This document shows, one piece after another, positions 8,437 to 16,398 of a DNA stretch of 64,000 bases (positions are counted from its first letter, which is position 1; the number at the start of each line of letters is the position of its first letter). The position numbers were made by a program, and so were the translations under genes. The notes under the pieces were generated by a model. The model worked only from the letters and a program-made list of their open reading frames with translations, was not told the origin of the DNA and did not search any database. This DNA is from Thermoplasmata archaeon (GTDB lineage: Archaea > Thermoplasmatota > Thermoplasmata > Lutacidiplasmatales > UBA184): positions 308,672 to 372,671 of the forward strand of contig JAKIWE010000001.1 in the NCBI GenBank assembly GCA_022750195.1, in the 5' to 3' direction.

Positions 8437-9222
8437 GTGCCTCCGGGTCGAGGGACCCGAGTGGTTCTTTCATTCCTTCTAGCTGTCGTGGGCGTCGGGC
8501 TCACCGTCGCCCTCGCGCTGGGGGCGGTGCGTGCGGGGGCGCTCACTTCGCTCGCCGGGGCGATCGCCACGATCTTCGGGTCGGTGATCGTGGTGCTCGG
8601 CGGCTTTGCGTTCCTCGCGCTCCTGGTTCTTTTCGTCGTGAGCAGCGTGCTCGCGACCCGGTATGGATTCGAAGAGAAGCGGCGGAAGGAGGTGCAGGAA
8701 GGCACCCACGGCGAGCGGGGCGTTGCCAACGTACTGGCCCACATCGTCGTTCCCACCGCGTTGGTTCTGACGGCGTGGGCGTCGCCGGTAAGCCTCTCGG
8801 CCCCGGTCCTGGCCGTCGTCTACACCTCGGCGCTGGGGTTCGGCGCGGCGGACACCTTTGCGAGCGAGTTCGGTGTCCTCTCCGGAGGCGCGCGCAGCAT
8901 CCTGACCGGCAAACCCGTCAAGCCCGGAACGAACGGCGGCGTCTCACTGGTCGGGGAGCTTTGGGCGTTCGTCGGCGCTGGGGCGACGGGGGTCGTGGGA
9001 CTGGTGCTCTTCTACGCCACCCGAGCGCCCGTGCCGGCGCCCGCGACCTTCCTCGTGGTCGGAATCGTCGCGGGGTTCGCAGGTTGCCAAGCCGACAGCA
9101 TCATGGGCGAGGTCCTGGAGAATCGGGGGTACCTGACCAAGGGCACAACCAACTTCTTCGCCATGCTCGCGACGGTCGTCTTGGCACTAGCGTTGCTCGC
9201 GTTGTTCGGGGTCGCTCCGTGA
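8437..9222 (+). CDS. DUF92 integral membrane protein (TMEM19/VTE6 family)
   Basis: 261 residues with about seven hydrophobic helices. Seen: the paired DUF92 motifs GAADTFASEFG near residue 138 and QADSIMGEVLENRG near 215, plus KPVKPGTNGGVSLVGE between them. Plant VTE6 of this family is a phytyl-phosphate kinase, so phosphorylation of an isoprenyl phosphate is a reasonable hypothesis here; this is inference. Start GTG at 8437 is tentative (a GTG 24 bases later is also in frame). The stop overlaps the queC start by four bases (GTGA). Confidence 0.82.
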   Translation: MPPGRGTRVVLSFLLAVVGVGLTVALALGAVRAGALTSLAGAIATIFGSVIVVLGGFAFLALLVLFVVSSVLATRYGFEEKRRKEVQEGTHGERGVANVLAHIVVPTALVLTAWASPVSLSAPVLAVVYTSALGFGAADTFASEFGVLSGGARSILTGKPVKPGTNGGVSLVGELWAFVGAGATGVVGLVLFYATRAPVPAPATFLVVGIVAGFAGCQADSIMGEVLENRGYLTKGTTNFFAMLATVVLALALLALFGVAP

Positions 9223-9920
9223 GCCGTCGGCACGAGCATCGGGGGGCGGTCGTCCTGCTCTCGGGCGGAATGGACTCTGCGACCACCCTAGCGATCGCCT
9301 TGGGAGAGTCACGGCCGGTGCACGCGCTCACGTTCCTCTACGGCCAGCGACACCACCGAGAGGTTCGCTCGGCGCGGGCTCTCGCGCGACACTACCACCT
9401 ACGTTCGCACGAGGTGGTCCGGCTCCCGGTCGCGGGGCTCCTGCCCTCGGCGCTCACGGACCCTCACCGGCGACTGCCGACCGCGCGCGCGGGACGGGGT
9501 AGGATCCCGGCCACGTACGTGCCGGCCCGGAACACGGTACTTCTCGCGCTGGCCCTCGGGTACGCGGAGGCTCGCGGGTTGGACCGAATCTACGTGGGAG
9601 CGAACGCCATCGACTACTCGGGCTACCCGGACTGCCGGCCGGAATATTTCCGGGCCTTCGAGCGGCTCGCTGCACTCGCGACCCGGGACGGAGTCGAGGA
9701 GGAGTGGCGTCCAAAGATCGTGACGCCGTTGCTTCGCAAATCGAAGGCCGACATCGTGCGTCTTGGCGAAACGCTCGGCGTGCCCTGGGCTCTGACGTGG
9801 GCGTGTTATGCGGGTGGCCGCCGACCGTGCGGCCGGTGCGATGCCTGCCTCCTGAGGGCGAAAGGGTTCGCCGAGGCGAGGGTCCGAGACCCGCTGACCC
9901 CGGCGACCGCACGCCCCTAG
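9219..9920 (+). CDS. queC: 7-cyano-7-deazaguanine (preQ0) synthase QueC
   Basis: 233 residues from GTG at 9219, coupled to DUF92 by a GTGA overlap. QueC converts carboxydeazaguanine to preQ0 using ATP and ammonia; in archaea preQ0 feeds archaeosine in tRNA. Seen: the PP-loop LLSGGMDSATT at residues ~12-22, PARNTVLLALALGYAEA near 105, KSKADIVRLG near 175, and the four-Cys zinc site in CYAGGRRPCGRCDAC near 198-212. No arcTGT or other deazaguanine genes are in the window. The 3' end overlaps the convergent mscL by four bases. Confidence 0.92.
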   Translation: MSRRHEHRGAVVLLSGGMDSATTLAIALGESRPVHALTFLYGQRHHREVRSARALARHYHLRSHEVVRLPVAGLLPSALTDPHRRLPTARAGRGRIPATYVPARNTVLLALALGYAEARGLDRIYVGANAIDYSGYPDCRPEYFRAFERLAALATRDGVEEEWRPKIVTPLLRKSKADIVRLGETLGVPWALTWACYAGGRRPCGRCDACLLRAKGFAEARVRDPLTPATARP

Positions 9921-10351
9921 ACGGTGAGTTGGCTCGTGCAGTACATGCACCGGGTGGCTGGAATCGGCACTTGTGAGATGCAGAAGGGGCAGACCTTCGT
10001 CGTGGTGGGCACGGCCGCTATCTTCGCGGCCTGACGGGCTTCGTACGCCGCCGCAGGCCGGACCAGTACGAAGAAGATGACGATCAGGATCATGATGAAC
10101 GAGATCACGGCGTTGACGAAGGCGCCGTACAGGAAGTTGCCGCCGCCGACGTTTTGGTGGGCGGTGCCAATGTTGATCGACCCGGGGACCGAGATGAGCG
10201 GCGTGATGAGGTCGGTGACCAGGGCCGTGATGACCGCGACCACGGCGAGGCCGACGACGATCCCGATGGCAGTCTGAAGTAGATTGCCCTTGAGCGCGAA
10301 CGCCTTGAAATCAGCCCAGAGACCCACGTTGTTTACCCCGTGTCCTGCCAC
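9917..10351 (-). CDS. mscL: MscL-type mechanosensitive channel with C-terminal zinc ribbon
   Basis: 144 residues. MscL is the large-conductance emergency valve opened by membrane tension. Seen: N-terminal FKAFALKGNLLQTAIGIVVG (amphipathic S1 and TM1), periplasmic loop, TM2 at ~90-112 (FIMILIVIFFVLVRP). In place of the usual cytoplasmic bundle helix the protein ends in a zinc ribbon, CPFC-x10-CMYC (residues ~121-138). A box GATTATGTAA (10361-10370) would start transcription near 10340, so GTG at 10327 (GLWADFKAF) may be the true start rather than 10351. Overlaps queC by four bases, convergent. Confidence 0.85.
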   Translation of the reverse strand: MAGHGVNNVGLWADFKAFALKGNLLQTAIGIVVGLAVVAVITALVTDLITPLISVPGSINIGTAHQNVGGGNFLYGAFVNAVISFIMILIVIFFVLVRPAAAYEARQAAKIAAVPTTTKVCPFCISQVPIPATRCMYCTSQLTV

Positions 10352-10445
10352 CGACTCTTGTTACATAATCTCTCGCAAAGTCGAGCGCCGGCCTCTCGAC
10401 CCGGGATACCGCCGGCCCGGCGAGCTCGGACCGGAGCCCGGGAAT

Positions 10446-12257
10446 TCACATGGCCTCAAGCTTGTCCAAACCGAGTAACTCCAGGGTATTGCCGATCGTC
10501 TGGCGCGCCGCTTGTACGAGGGCCAATCTGCTCTCCCTCTCCGCCTCGGCGCGGAGCACCGGAACGTCCTGGTAGAACCGATTGAACGACTCGGCTAGGT
10601 CGTGCGCATAGCCCGCGATGGTGTGGACGTGCGCGGTACGCGCGGCGTAGGCGACGAGAGCAGGGAGCCGCGAGATCGCCCGCACGAGCGCCCGTTCTGG
10701 CGGTGAGCGGATGTCGGAGGCCCGACCGGTCCAGCTCGACGGGGCGGACGACGCCTTCCGCAGGATGCTCGACGCACGTGCGTAGGAGTACTGGACGAAC
10801 GGTCCGCTCCGCCCTTCGAAGGAAAGGGCGTCCTCCCAGGCGAACCGCACGGCTTTGTCGGGGGCGATACGAAGCACGTGGTATCGGACCGCGCTGCCGC
10901 CGACCTTGGCCGCGATCGCTTCGACCTCCTCCGGCGCCAGGTCGTCCCGTCGTTGGAGGACCTCCTGGCGGGCTCGCTGAACGGCCTCGTCGAGCAGATC
11001 ATCGAGGAATACCGCGGTCCCTCCCCGGGTGGACATCTTCCCGCCGTCTGGAAGGACGACGTACTGGTACAGCACGAACTCCGGCGTCCGGGCTTCCCCC
11101 AGCTCCGTCAGAAGGGCTAGCAGGGTCTTCGCGTGCAGCAAGTGATCCTGGCCCAGCACGTCGATGACCCGCGGATGCCGAGCGAACTTCGAGAGGTGGT
11201 ACGCGACATCCCGCGTGACGTAGAGCGTCGTCCCGTCCGCGCGCGTGAAGATGATCCGCGCGTCCTCCTTGGGGAGGTGGTAGGTCGTCGCATCGATCGC
11301 GCCGGCGCCGTTCGGCTCGACGACGGCATGCGGGGCGATCTTGAGCCGCCGGACGACGTCGGCGACCGAGCCGTCCCGGACGAACGTCGACTCCCAGACG
11401 AACTCGTCAAAGCCGATGTTGATCCGGCGGAGCGAGGCGAGCATGCCGCCCAGGATCCGCTCGATGAGCTCATGGTGGGACGCCGGAGCCTCCCCACGTT
11501 CCAGTTCCCGGACGATCGCGCCAACCTCGGCGTCCGCGTCGGGGTGCGTTTTCAGGAAGGCGCTGACGAGCGGGTACGGTCGCCCCAGCGTCCGGTCGGG
11601 TCGTGGGTCGTCCGGAGCGGAGCTCTCCTCGGGGATCGCGGCTCGGATCTCCTCCGGCCAGCTTGACCAGGGCTTGGACCAGATCCAGGTGATCATGGCG
11701 GCCTGGCGTCCCATGTCGTCGACGTAGTACTGGCTCGTGACGGTCCGCCCGCTCGCGCGGAGGATCCTGGTCAGCGTGTCTCCGATGATCGCGTTGCGGA
11801 CCCGACCGACGTGGAACGGACCGGTCGCGTTGGCGCTCGTGTGCTCGACACACACCGTACTACCGTCCGCGTCGAATCCGCCGTACTTCTCGCGCCGCTG
11901 GTACACGGCGCCCATCGTCGCGTCGGCGAGTCGGTCCGCGTCGATGCGTAGATTGACGTACGCGCCGTTGGAAACCGCGCCGAGCACACCGGTAGGAAGG
12001 GCCAACGCCGTCGCGAGTTCCGTCGCGAGATCGTTCGGAGACTTGCCGGCGGCCTTCGCGAAGCGATGAACCGCAAGGGCCACGTCCCACTCTTCGCCTC
12101 CGCTCGTGTCGAGCAGGTCGACGGCGACGGAGGCGGCGACCGGAGCTCCTGCTCGAGTGAGGGCCGCCGCAAACGCCTCCGCGATCCCCTCGCGCAGTCC
12201 GGCCCACGGGTCGGCGGGGTAGGACGCTCGGTCCTCCGACGGTGACTCCTCCGCCAT
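10446..12257 (-). CDS. argS: Arginyl-tRNA synthetase
   Basis: 603 residues from ATG at 12257. Class I synthetase that charges tRNA-Arg. Seen: the N-terminal Add-1 domain (~1-110) ending before ANATGPFHVGRVRN near residue 140, the HIGH-type motif in HVGR form, the KMSKS-type loop GGKMSTRGG near 405, and the DALR anticodon-binding domain at the C-terminus with AHDLAESFNRFYQDVPVL. Length is normal. A CTTAAC box (12287-12292) lies about 32 bases upstream of this ATG, which was preferred over a TTG nine bases further upstream. Confidence 0.96.
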   Translation of the reverse strand: MAEESPSEDRASYPADPWAGLREGIAEAFAAALTRAGAPVAASVAVDLLDTSGGEEWDVALAVHRFAKAAGKSPNDLATELATALALPTGVLGAVSNGAYVNLRIDADRLADATMGAVYQRREKYGGFDADGSTVCVEHTSANATGPFHVGRVRNAIIGDTLTRILRASGRTVTSQYYVDDMGRQAAMITWIWSKPWSSWPEEIRAAIPEESSAPDDPRPDRTLGRPYPLVSAFLKTHPDADAEVGAIVRELERGEAPASHHELIERILGGMLASLRRINIGFDEFVWESTFVRDGSVADVVRRLKIAPHAVVEPNGAGAIDATTYHLPKEDARIIFTRADGTTLYVTRDVAYHLSKFARHPRVIDVLGQDHLLHAKTLLALLTELGEARTPEFVLYQYVVLPDGGKMSTRGGTAVFLDDLLDEAVQRARQEVLQRRDDLAPEEVEAIAAKVGGSAVRYHVLRIAPDKAVRFAWEDALSFEGRSGPFVQYSYARASSILRKASSAPSSWTGRASDIRSPPERALVRAISRLPALVAYAARTAHVHTIAGYAHDLAESFNRFYQDVPVLRAEAERESRLALVQAARQTIGNTLELLGLDKLEAM

Positions 12258-12301
12258 CGGAAGCAACGCTCAAACGGCGGCCCCAACTTAACCGTTCCGG
12301 C

Positions 12302-13198
12302 GTGACGCCCCAAATTCTCGTTCGTTACGGCGAGCTGGCGCTCAAGTCCACCCCGGTGCGGAGGGAGTTCGAGCGGACGCTCACCCGGAACATCCTCGCC
12401 CACTTTCTCGCGGCCGGCTCGACCTGCCGGCTTCGGTCCGACCGCGGCCATCTGTACGTTGAGGTCACCGAGGCGGCGCCGGCGCTCCGCATCTTACAGC
12501 GCGTCTTTGGGGTGACGTCGGTCTCCGAGGTGTTCGAGGTTACCTCCGAGCCGGCCGCGATCGCCGCTCGACTCCTCGAGCTGGCCGAGCCGTTGCTTCG
12601 ACCGGGGGTCACCTTCGCCGTTCGGGCGCGCCGAACCGGCAACCACCCGTTCACGAGTCAGGAACTCGCCCGCGACCTCGGCGCCGCCGTCCTCGAGCGG
12701 TGGCCGGACCGGCAGCTCAAGGTCCGACTCGACGATCCCCAGGTCGAGCTGTTCGTGGAGGTCCGATCCACTCGGACCTACCTCTCCTTCGACCGAGCCC
12801 GTGGTCCGGGCGGGCTCCCCCTGGGCGTGGCCGGTCGGGTCGTGGCCCTCGTCGACGGAACTCGCGGTGGGTTGGGCGCCTACCTCATGATGAAACGAGG
12901 GTGCCGGTGCGGCGTCGTGGCGACCCGTGACGCCGGGTCGCTCGCGGAAGAGGTGTTGCACCGCTTCGACCCCTCGGGCACCGTCGTCGTCGAACCCACG
13001 GCCGAGGCGGCGATGGTCAGCCTGGGACGGCTCGCTGAGGGCGAGCGCGTCGACGGGGTCGTACTCCCGCTTCGGGTCGACGAATACCCGGCCGCCCGCG
13101 TGCGCTGGGGAGACCGCGTCGTCTTTTCGCCCACCGTGGCGTTCACCGACGAGGAGGTGACCGAGCGATGGAACGACGTGGTCCACGCCGCCCGGTAG
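12302..13198 (+). CDS. ThiI-like THUMP protein with destroyed PP-loop
   Basis: 298 residues from GTG at 12302. Relative of ThiI, which thiolates U8 of tRNA. Residues 1-~165 match the N-terminal ferredoxin-like plus THUMP RNA-binding region (ILVRYGELALKS at the start, FAVRARRTGNHPFTSQEL near 105). The PP-loop domain begins as usual (GGLPLGVAGRVVALV) but the catalytic SGGxDS is replaced by DGTRGG before the conserved AYLMMKRGCR. The protein also ends about 80 or more residues short of typical archaeal ThiI. Adenylation of tRNA therefore looks impossible; an RNA-binding role is inference. Stop is TAG. Divergent from argS. Confidence 0.75.
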   Translation: MTPQILVRYGELALKSTPVRREFERTLTRNILAHFLAAGSTCRLRSDRGHLYVEVTEAAPALRILQRVFGVTSVSEVFEVTSEPAAIAARLLELAEPLLRPGVTFAVRARRTGNHPFTSQELARDLGAAVLERWPDRQLKVRLDDPQVELFVEVRSTRTYLSFDRARGPGGLPLGVAGRVVALVDGTRGGLGAYLMMKRGCRCGVVATRDAGSLAEEVLHRFDPSGTVVVEPTAEAAMVSLGRLAEGERVDGVVLPLRVDEYPAARVRWGDRVVFSPTVAFTDEEVTERWNDVVHAAR

Positions 13199-13422
13199 AC
13201 GAGGCCGGGAAGTCCAGCGAGCCTACGACCTCTCCGGCTGCGGTACCGAACCCGGAAACGGCGCCCCCCGCCACCGCGGCCGAGACCGGTCATGCTTCGG
13301 AGATCGCGTTGCGCGAGCGCCAAGCTCGGTGGGAGAAGGAGCGGCGCAAGTTTGAGGCGAAGCTGCGGGCCGAGGCGGGCTCCGCAGGGGGCACGGGGAC
13401 AGATGGCTCCTCGAAGACGTGA
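13168..13422 (+). CDS. Small hypothetical protein with charged helix
   Basis: 84 residues starting at ATG 13168 inside the last 31 bases of the ThiI-like gene. The N-terminal half is low-complexity (Pro, Ala, Thr); residues ~45-68 form a charged helix (LRERQARWEKERRKFEAKLR). No family recognised. The stop overlaps the next possible start by GTGA (13419-13422), the same coupling seen in clear operons of this window, which is the main argument that it is real. Could be a spurious frame in GC-rich DNA. Confidence 0.4.
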   Translation: MERRGPRRPVDEAGKSSEPTTSPAAVPNPETAPPATAAETGHASEIALRERQARWEKERRKFEAKLRAEAGSAGGTGTDGSSKT

Positions 13423-13805
13423 GGCCGCTCCCCGGGACGGCGAGCACGCGGACCGGGGGCGACCGAGCCGACGCGGCCGCCGACGAGCTGGCACTGCTCG
13501 AGCGAGAGCGCCTTCGTCGCATCGTGGACGTGCTCCTCCCCAGAGGCCCGGACGACCGGGAGGCCCTCGCGAGCCGGTCCGACTCGGATAGGGGTGTAGA
13601 CGCGGAGTTCGCCCGACTGTTCTCTGAGTACTTCTCTCCCGAGGTTCCCCACGACTTACAGCGACTTCTCCATGCCCTGGGTCCTAGGCGTGTTTCGCGG
13701 ATCCATCGGGTCGGTCGCTTTTCCGCCCCTCTGAGAGGCTCCGGGCGGGCGGGACCGGACGCCCGACGGTCGACCGCCCGGCCGAGGGCGAGGTGCTCGG
13801 GGTGA
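13419..13805 (+). CDS. Hypothetical helical protein
   Basis: 128 residues from GTG 13419, coupled by GTGA to the preceding small frame. Residues ~22-85 look protein-like, with helical charged segments such as ELALLERERLRRIVDVLLP and VDAEFARLFSEYFSPEVPHD. After residue ~88 composition becomes Arg/Pro-rich, which may mark a frameshift or the loss of coding. Not recognised. Competing minus-strand frames exist (for example 13684-13905), so the gene call is weak. Confidence 0.35.
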   Translation: MRPLPGTASTRTGGDRADAAADELALLERERLRRIVDVLLPRGPDDREALASRSDSDRGVDAEFARLFSEYFSPEVPHDLQRLLHALGPRRVSRIHRVGRFSAPLRGSGRAGPDARRSTARPRARCSG

Positions 13806-13971
13806 GCGGAGTATGGATCGGTGACGGGTCGATCTTCCGCACGGCCCCGGGCGTCGATCGGATGATCTCGATCATGGCCATGGCTCGTCGAACGTCCGGC
13901 TTCATCCATCGGTCGTTGGCGGCGCACGCCGCTTCCTAGCGCCGGCGTGAACGGTTCCCCGGGCCGGGCAA

Positions 13972-13979
13972 GGTTATGA
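13972..13979 (+). promoter_or_regulatory. TATA-like box of the eL20-pfdA-ftsY operon
   Basis: GGTTATGA, about 40 bases before the eL20 ATG at 14015. The 170 bases before it (13806-13971) show nothing recognisable. Confidence 0.4.
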
Positions 13980-14014
13980 CCGCCTTCGGGTGGTCGCGCC
14001 GACACTGGGCAGCT

Positions 14015-14203
14015 ATGGGGCGTACCTACGCGGTCAAAGGGCGGTTCCTCGCCCGGCGCGGCTACTGGCAGACGTTCACGAAACGCCTTGAGGCGACGGA
14101 CGAGCATCGGGCGAAGGAGCTCGCGCTCTCGTCGATCGGGGGCTCCCATCACGTCGGCCGCCATCTCGTGACGATCGAGACAGTGGAGGAGTTGGCGGCA
14201 TGA
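14015..14203 (+). CDS. rpl18a: Ribosomal protein eL20 (L18a/LX)
   Basis: 62 residues, single-domain archaeal LX form of the large-subunit protein. Seen: GYWQTFTKRLEATDEHRAKE, then ALSSIGGSHHVGRHLVTIETV, matching the family pattern of W-x-x-F-T-K followed by SxxGxxHxxxR. The next gene, prefoldin alpha, starts within the stop (ATGA), an order conserved in many euryarchaea (LX-pfdA-ftsY). ATG at 14015 was chosen over 13976, which would add unrelated residues and sit on the promoter box. Confidence 0.85.
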   Translation: MGRTYAVKGRFLARRGYWQTFTKRLEATDEHRAKELALSSIGGSHHVGRHLVTIETVEELAA

Positions 14204-14667
14204 GCGCGGGTCGGCCGATCGCGGACGCCGAGCAGCAGGTCCAGGAAGACCTCGCGCGCCTCGAGGCGTACCGGAACCAGCTCTCGGCCATGATGCAGCA
14301 GTACCAGTACCTCGGCGCTTCCCGCGCCGACCACCAGCGAGCCCGCGAGGCCCTCGAAGGGCTCGACCGGGCCTCGAAGGAGGCGGAGCTGCTGATCCCC
14401 CTCGGCGCCGACACGTTCCTGCGAGGCTCGGCGGCCCCGGGCGCGAAGGTACTGCTCGGCGTAGGGTCGGGGGTGGTCATGGAGGCCGACGCGCCCCAGG
14501 TGAGCGAGATCCTCGCTCAGCGGGCCGGTAAGATCGAGGCGGCCTCGAAGGAGCTGGAGGGCCAGATTGGAACCCTCGAGCAACGGATCGACATGCTTCA
14601 GCAGCGCCTCGAAGCGCTGGCGCGAAGCACTTCGCAACCAGCCACCGGTGATGTGGGCCGCGATTAA
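14200..14667 (+). CDS. pfdA: Prefoldin alpha subunit
   Basis: 155 residues. Partner of the beta subunit at 3.8 kb in the hexameric chaperone. Seen: N-terminal coiled coil (~10-60), central beta-hairpin region LIPLGADTFLRGSA and LLGVGSGVVMEAD typical of the alpha class, then a C-terminal coiled coil (~100-145). Coupled to eL20 by ATGA and overlapping the ftsY start by about 17 bases, so the three genes form one operon. Confidence 0.93.
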   Translation: MSAGRPIADAEQQVQEDLARLEAYRNQLSAMMQQYQYLGASRADHQRAREALEGLDRASKEAELLIPLGADTFLRGSAAPGAKVLLGVGSGVVMEADAPQVSEILAQRAGKIEAASKELEGQIGTLEQRIDMLQQRLEALARSTSQPATGDVGRD

Positions 14668-15661
14668 GGCCCGCCTTCGGGGCTCACGGGACTCCGCGCC
14701 AGAGAGCGCGCCCCCGACGAATGTGACGACCCAGCCGAAATCGGCCGCCTCGGCCGCCCCAGCGGCGGCGAAGGAGGAGTACTTCACCGAGGGTTTCCTC
14801 GGCACTCGGGTCAAAGAGGCCCGGCTCGAAGACGTGCTCGACGAGCTCGAGATCGCCTTGCTGGAATCCGACGTCGCCCTACCGGTGGTCGAACGGCTTC
14901 GCCGGGACCTGAAGAAGGAGCTCGCCGGTCGGAAACTACGATGGGGCGTCGAGGTCGAGGACGCCGTGAAGGGCACCCTGGAAGCGTCGGTCCGTACGAT
15001 CCTCGCGCGCCCCCCGGTGGACCTTGTCGCGATCGTCCGGGCCCAGCAGCCTAAGCCGTACGTGATCATGTTCGTCGGCGTCAACGGCACCGGAAAGACG
15101 ACGACGGTGGCGAAGCTGGCCGGGATTCTGCGCGACCAAGGGCTGGGGGTCGCCATCGCGGCGGGGGACACGTTCCGGGCGGGAGCGATCGAGCAGTTGC
15201 TCGTGCACGGGGAGCGCCTGGGGATCAAGGTCGTTCGGCAGCAGGAAGGGAGCGACCCCGCGGCGGTCGCCTACGATGCCGTCCAGCACGCCCGGGCTCG
15301 CCACCTCGACGTCGTGCTCGTCGACACGGCCGGTCGGCAGCACACCAACGAGAACCTGGTCGAGGAGGCGAAGAAGATCCGGCGGGTCGTCGCCCCCCAG
15401 ATGACGCTGTTCGTCGGCGACGCGCTCTCCGGTAACGACGTCGTGGAGCAGGCGACCAAGTTCCAAGCGTCGCTCGGGGTCGATGGCCTCGTGCTCACCA
15501 AGATGGACGCCGACGTCAAGGGCGGCGCTGCGCTGTCGACGATCTACGTCACCAAGAAGCCGATGCTGTACATGGGCGTCGGACAGGGGTACGGCGACCT
15601 GCGTCCGTTCGACCCGGAGTGGATGGTCCGTCGCCTGTTCGCGGAGGGCGAGGCGAGCTGA
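14651..15661 (+). CDS. ftsY: Signal recognition particle receptor FtsY
   Basis: 336 residues from ATG at 14651 (a GTG three bases upstream is possible). SRP-receptor GTPase that docks ribosome-SRP complexes at the membrane. Seen: a short variable N-terminus rich in Ala, Pro and Ser (~8-40), the helical N domain, then the G domain: G1 GVNGTGKTTTVAKLA near 140, AAGDTFRAGAIEQL, DTAGRQHTNENL near 220, TKMDADVKGG near 285, and the closing GVGQGYGDLRPFDP. Short N-terminal region is usual for archaea. Overlaps pfdA. Confidence 0.96.
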   Translation: MWAAIKARLRGSRDSAPESAPPTNVTTQPKSAASAAPAAAKEEYFTEGFLGTRVKEARLEDVLDELEIALLESDVALPVVERLRRDLKKELAGRKLRWGVEVEDAVKGTLEASVRTILARPPVDLVAIVRAQQPKPYVIMFVGVNGTGKTTTVAKLAGILRDQGLGVAIAAGDTFRAGAIEQLLVHGERLGIKVVRQQEGSDPAAVAYDAVQHARARHLDVVLVDTAGRQHTNENLVEEAKKIRRVVAPQMTLFVGDALSGNDVVEQATKFQASLGVDGLVLTKMDADVKGGAALSTIYVTKKPMLYMGVGQGYGDLRPFDPEWMVRRLFAEGEAS

Positions 15662-15672
15662 ACGCGCGACTC

Positions 15673-16398
15673 GAGGTGGTGCTCGTCCGTCCGAAGGAGG
15701 ACGGCAACATCGGGGCCGTGGCACGGCTCGCGAGGAACTTCGGCGCCGAGCGGCTCACGTTGGTCGCCCCGCGGGCTCGGGTCGGAACGGAGGCCCGCCG
15801 GCGGGCGATGGTCGGGCTCAACCTCCTCAAGGAGGCCCACCGGTACTCGACCCTCGCCGGGGCGGTCGCGTCCAGCGACCTGGTCGTCGGGACGACCGAC
15901 CTCTCCACCGGGCGCACGACCGCCTACCTGCGGCATTCGGTCAGTCCCGAACGTCTCGGCGACCTTCTGCGGACGCTGGACGGTCGCGTCTCCGTCGTCT
16001 TCGGGCCCGAGGACAACGGGCTCGGGAGGGAGGAGCTCGCGCGGTGCGACCTGCTTGTCCACATCCCGGCCCGGCGGGACGCCCCGACCCTGAACCTCTC
16101 CCATGCGGTCGCGGTCGTGCTGTACGCGGTCCACCGGAGCCGAGGAGGGGAGGACCCCGAGAGCACGCCGGCCCCCGACCGCGTGGAGCTCCACGGGGGG
16201 GAGAAGGAGCTCGTCCTAGCGCGCGTCGACGCCTTGGCGCGCGCCAGTCGGTACCCGGCCCACAAGCGCAAGGGCCTTATGCTCCTCGTCCGCCGCTTAC
16301 TCGGCCGAGCGGCGCCCGCCGAAGCGGAGCTTCGGATGCTGCTGGGTTTCCTCAAGAGCCTCTCTAGGAACGACCGGAAGAAGCATGGCCCCGCATGA
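15673..16398 (+). CDS. SPOUT-class (TrmJ-like) RNA ribose methyltransferase
   Basis: SpoU/TrmH superfamily 2'-O-methyltransferase; TrmJ-type members modify residue 32 of tRNA. Seen: VVLVRPKEDGNIGAVARLAR at the N-terminus with NFG following, the motif FGPEDNGLGREEL near residue 115, and PTLNLSHAVAVVLY near 140, which build the trefoil-knot SAM site. The extra C-terminal helical region (~165-241) is also TrmJ-like. Start is unclear: GTG 15673 is conservative; a CTG at 15658 overlaps the ftsY stop as CTGA with GGAGG upstream and gives a more typical N-terminus; GTG 15619 is also in frame. Confidence 0.85.
   Translation, partial: EVVLVRPKEDGNIGAVARLARNFGAERLTLVAPRARVGTEARRRAMVGLNLLKEAHRYSTLAGAVASSDLVVGTTDLSTGRTTAYLRHSVSPERLGDLLRTLDGRVSVVFGPEDNGLGREELARCDLLVHIPARRDAPTLNLSHAVAVVLYAVHRSRGGEDPESTPAPDRVELHGGEKELVLARVDALARASRYPAHKRKGLMLLVRRLLGRAAPAEAELRMLLGFLKSLSRNDRKKHGPA

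Noticed and set aside
13684-13905. 73-residue minus-strand frame (MKPDVRRAMAMIEIIRS...)
   Set aside because: No family match, an in-frame stop just upstream and no promoter at the right spacing; the plus strand is equally open here, so neither is convincing.
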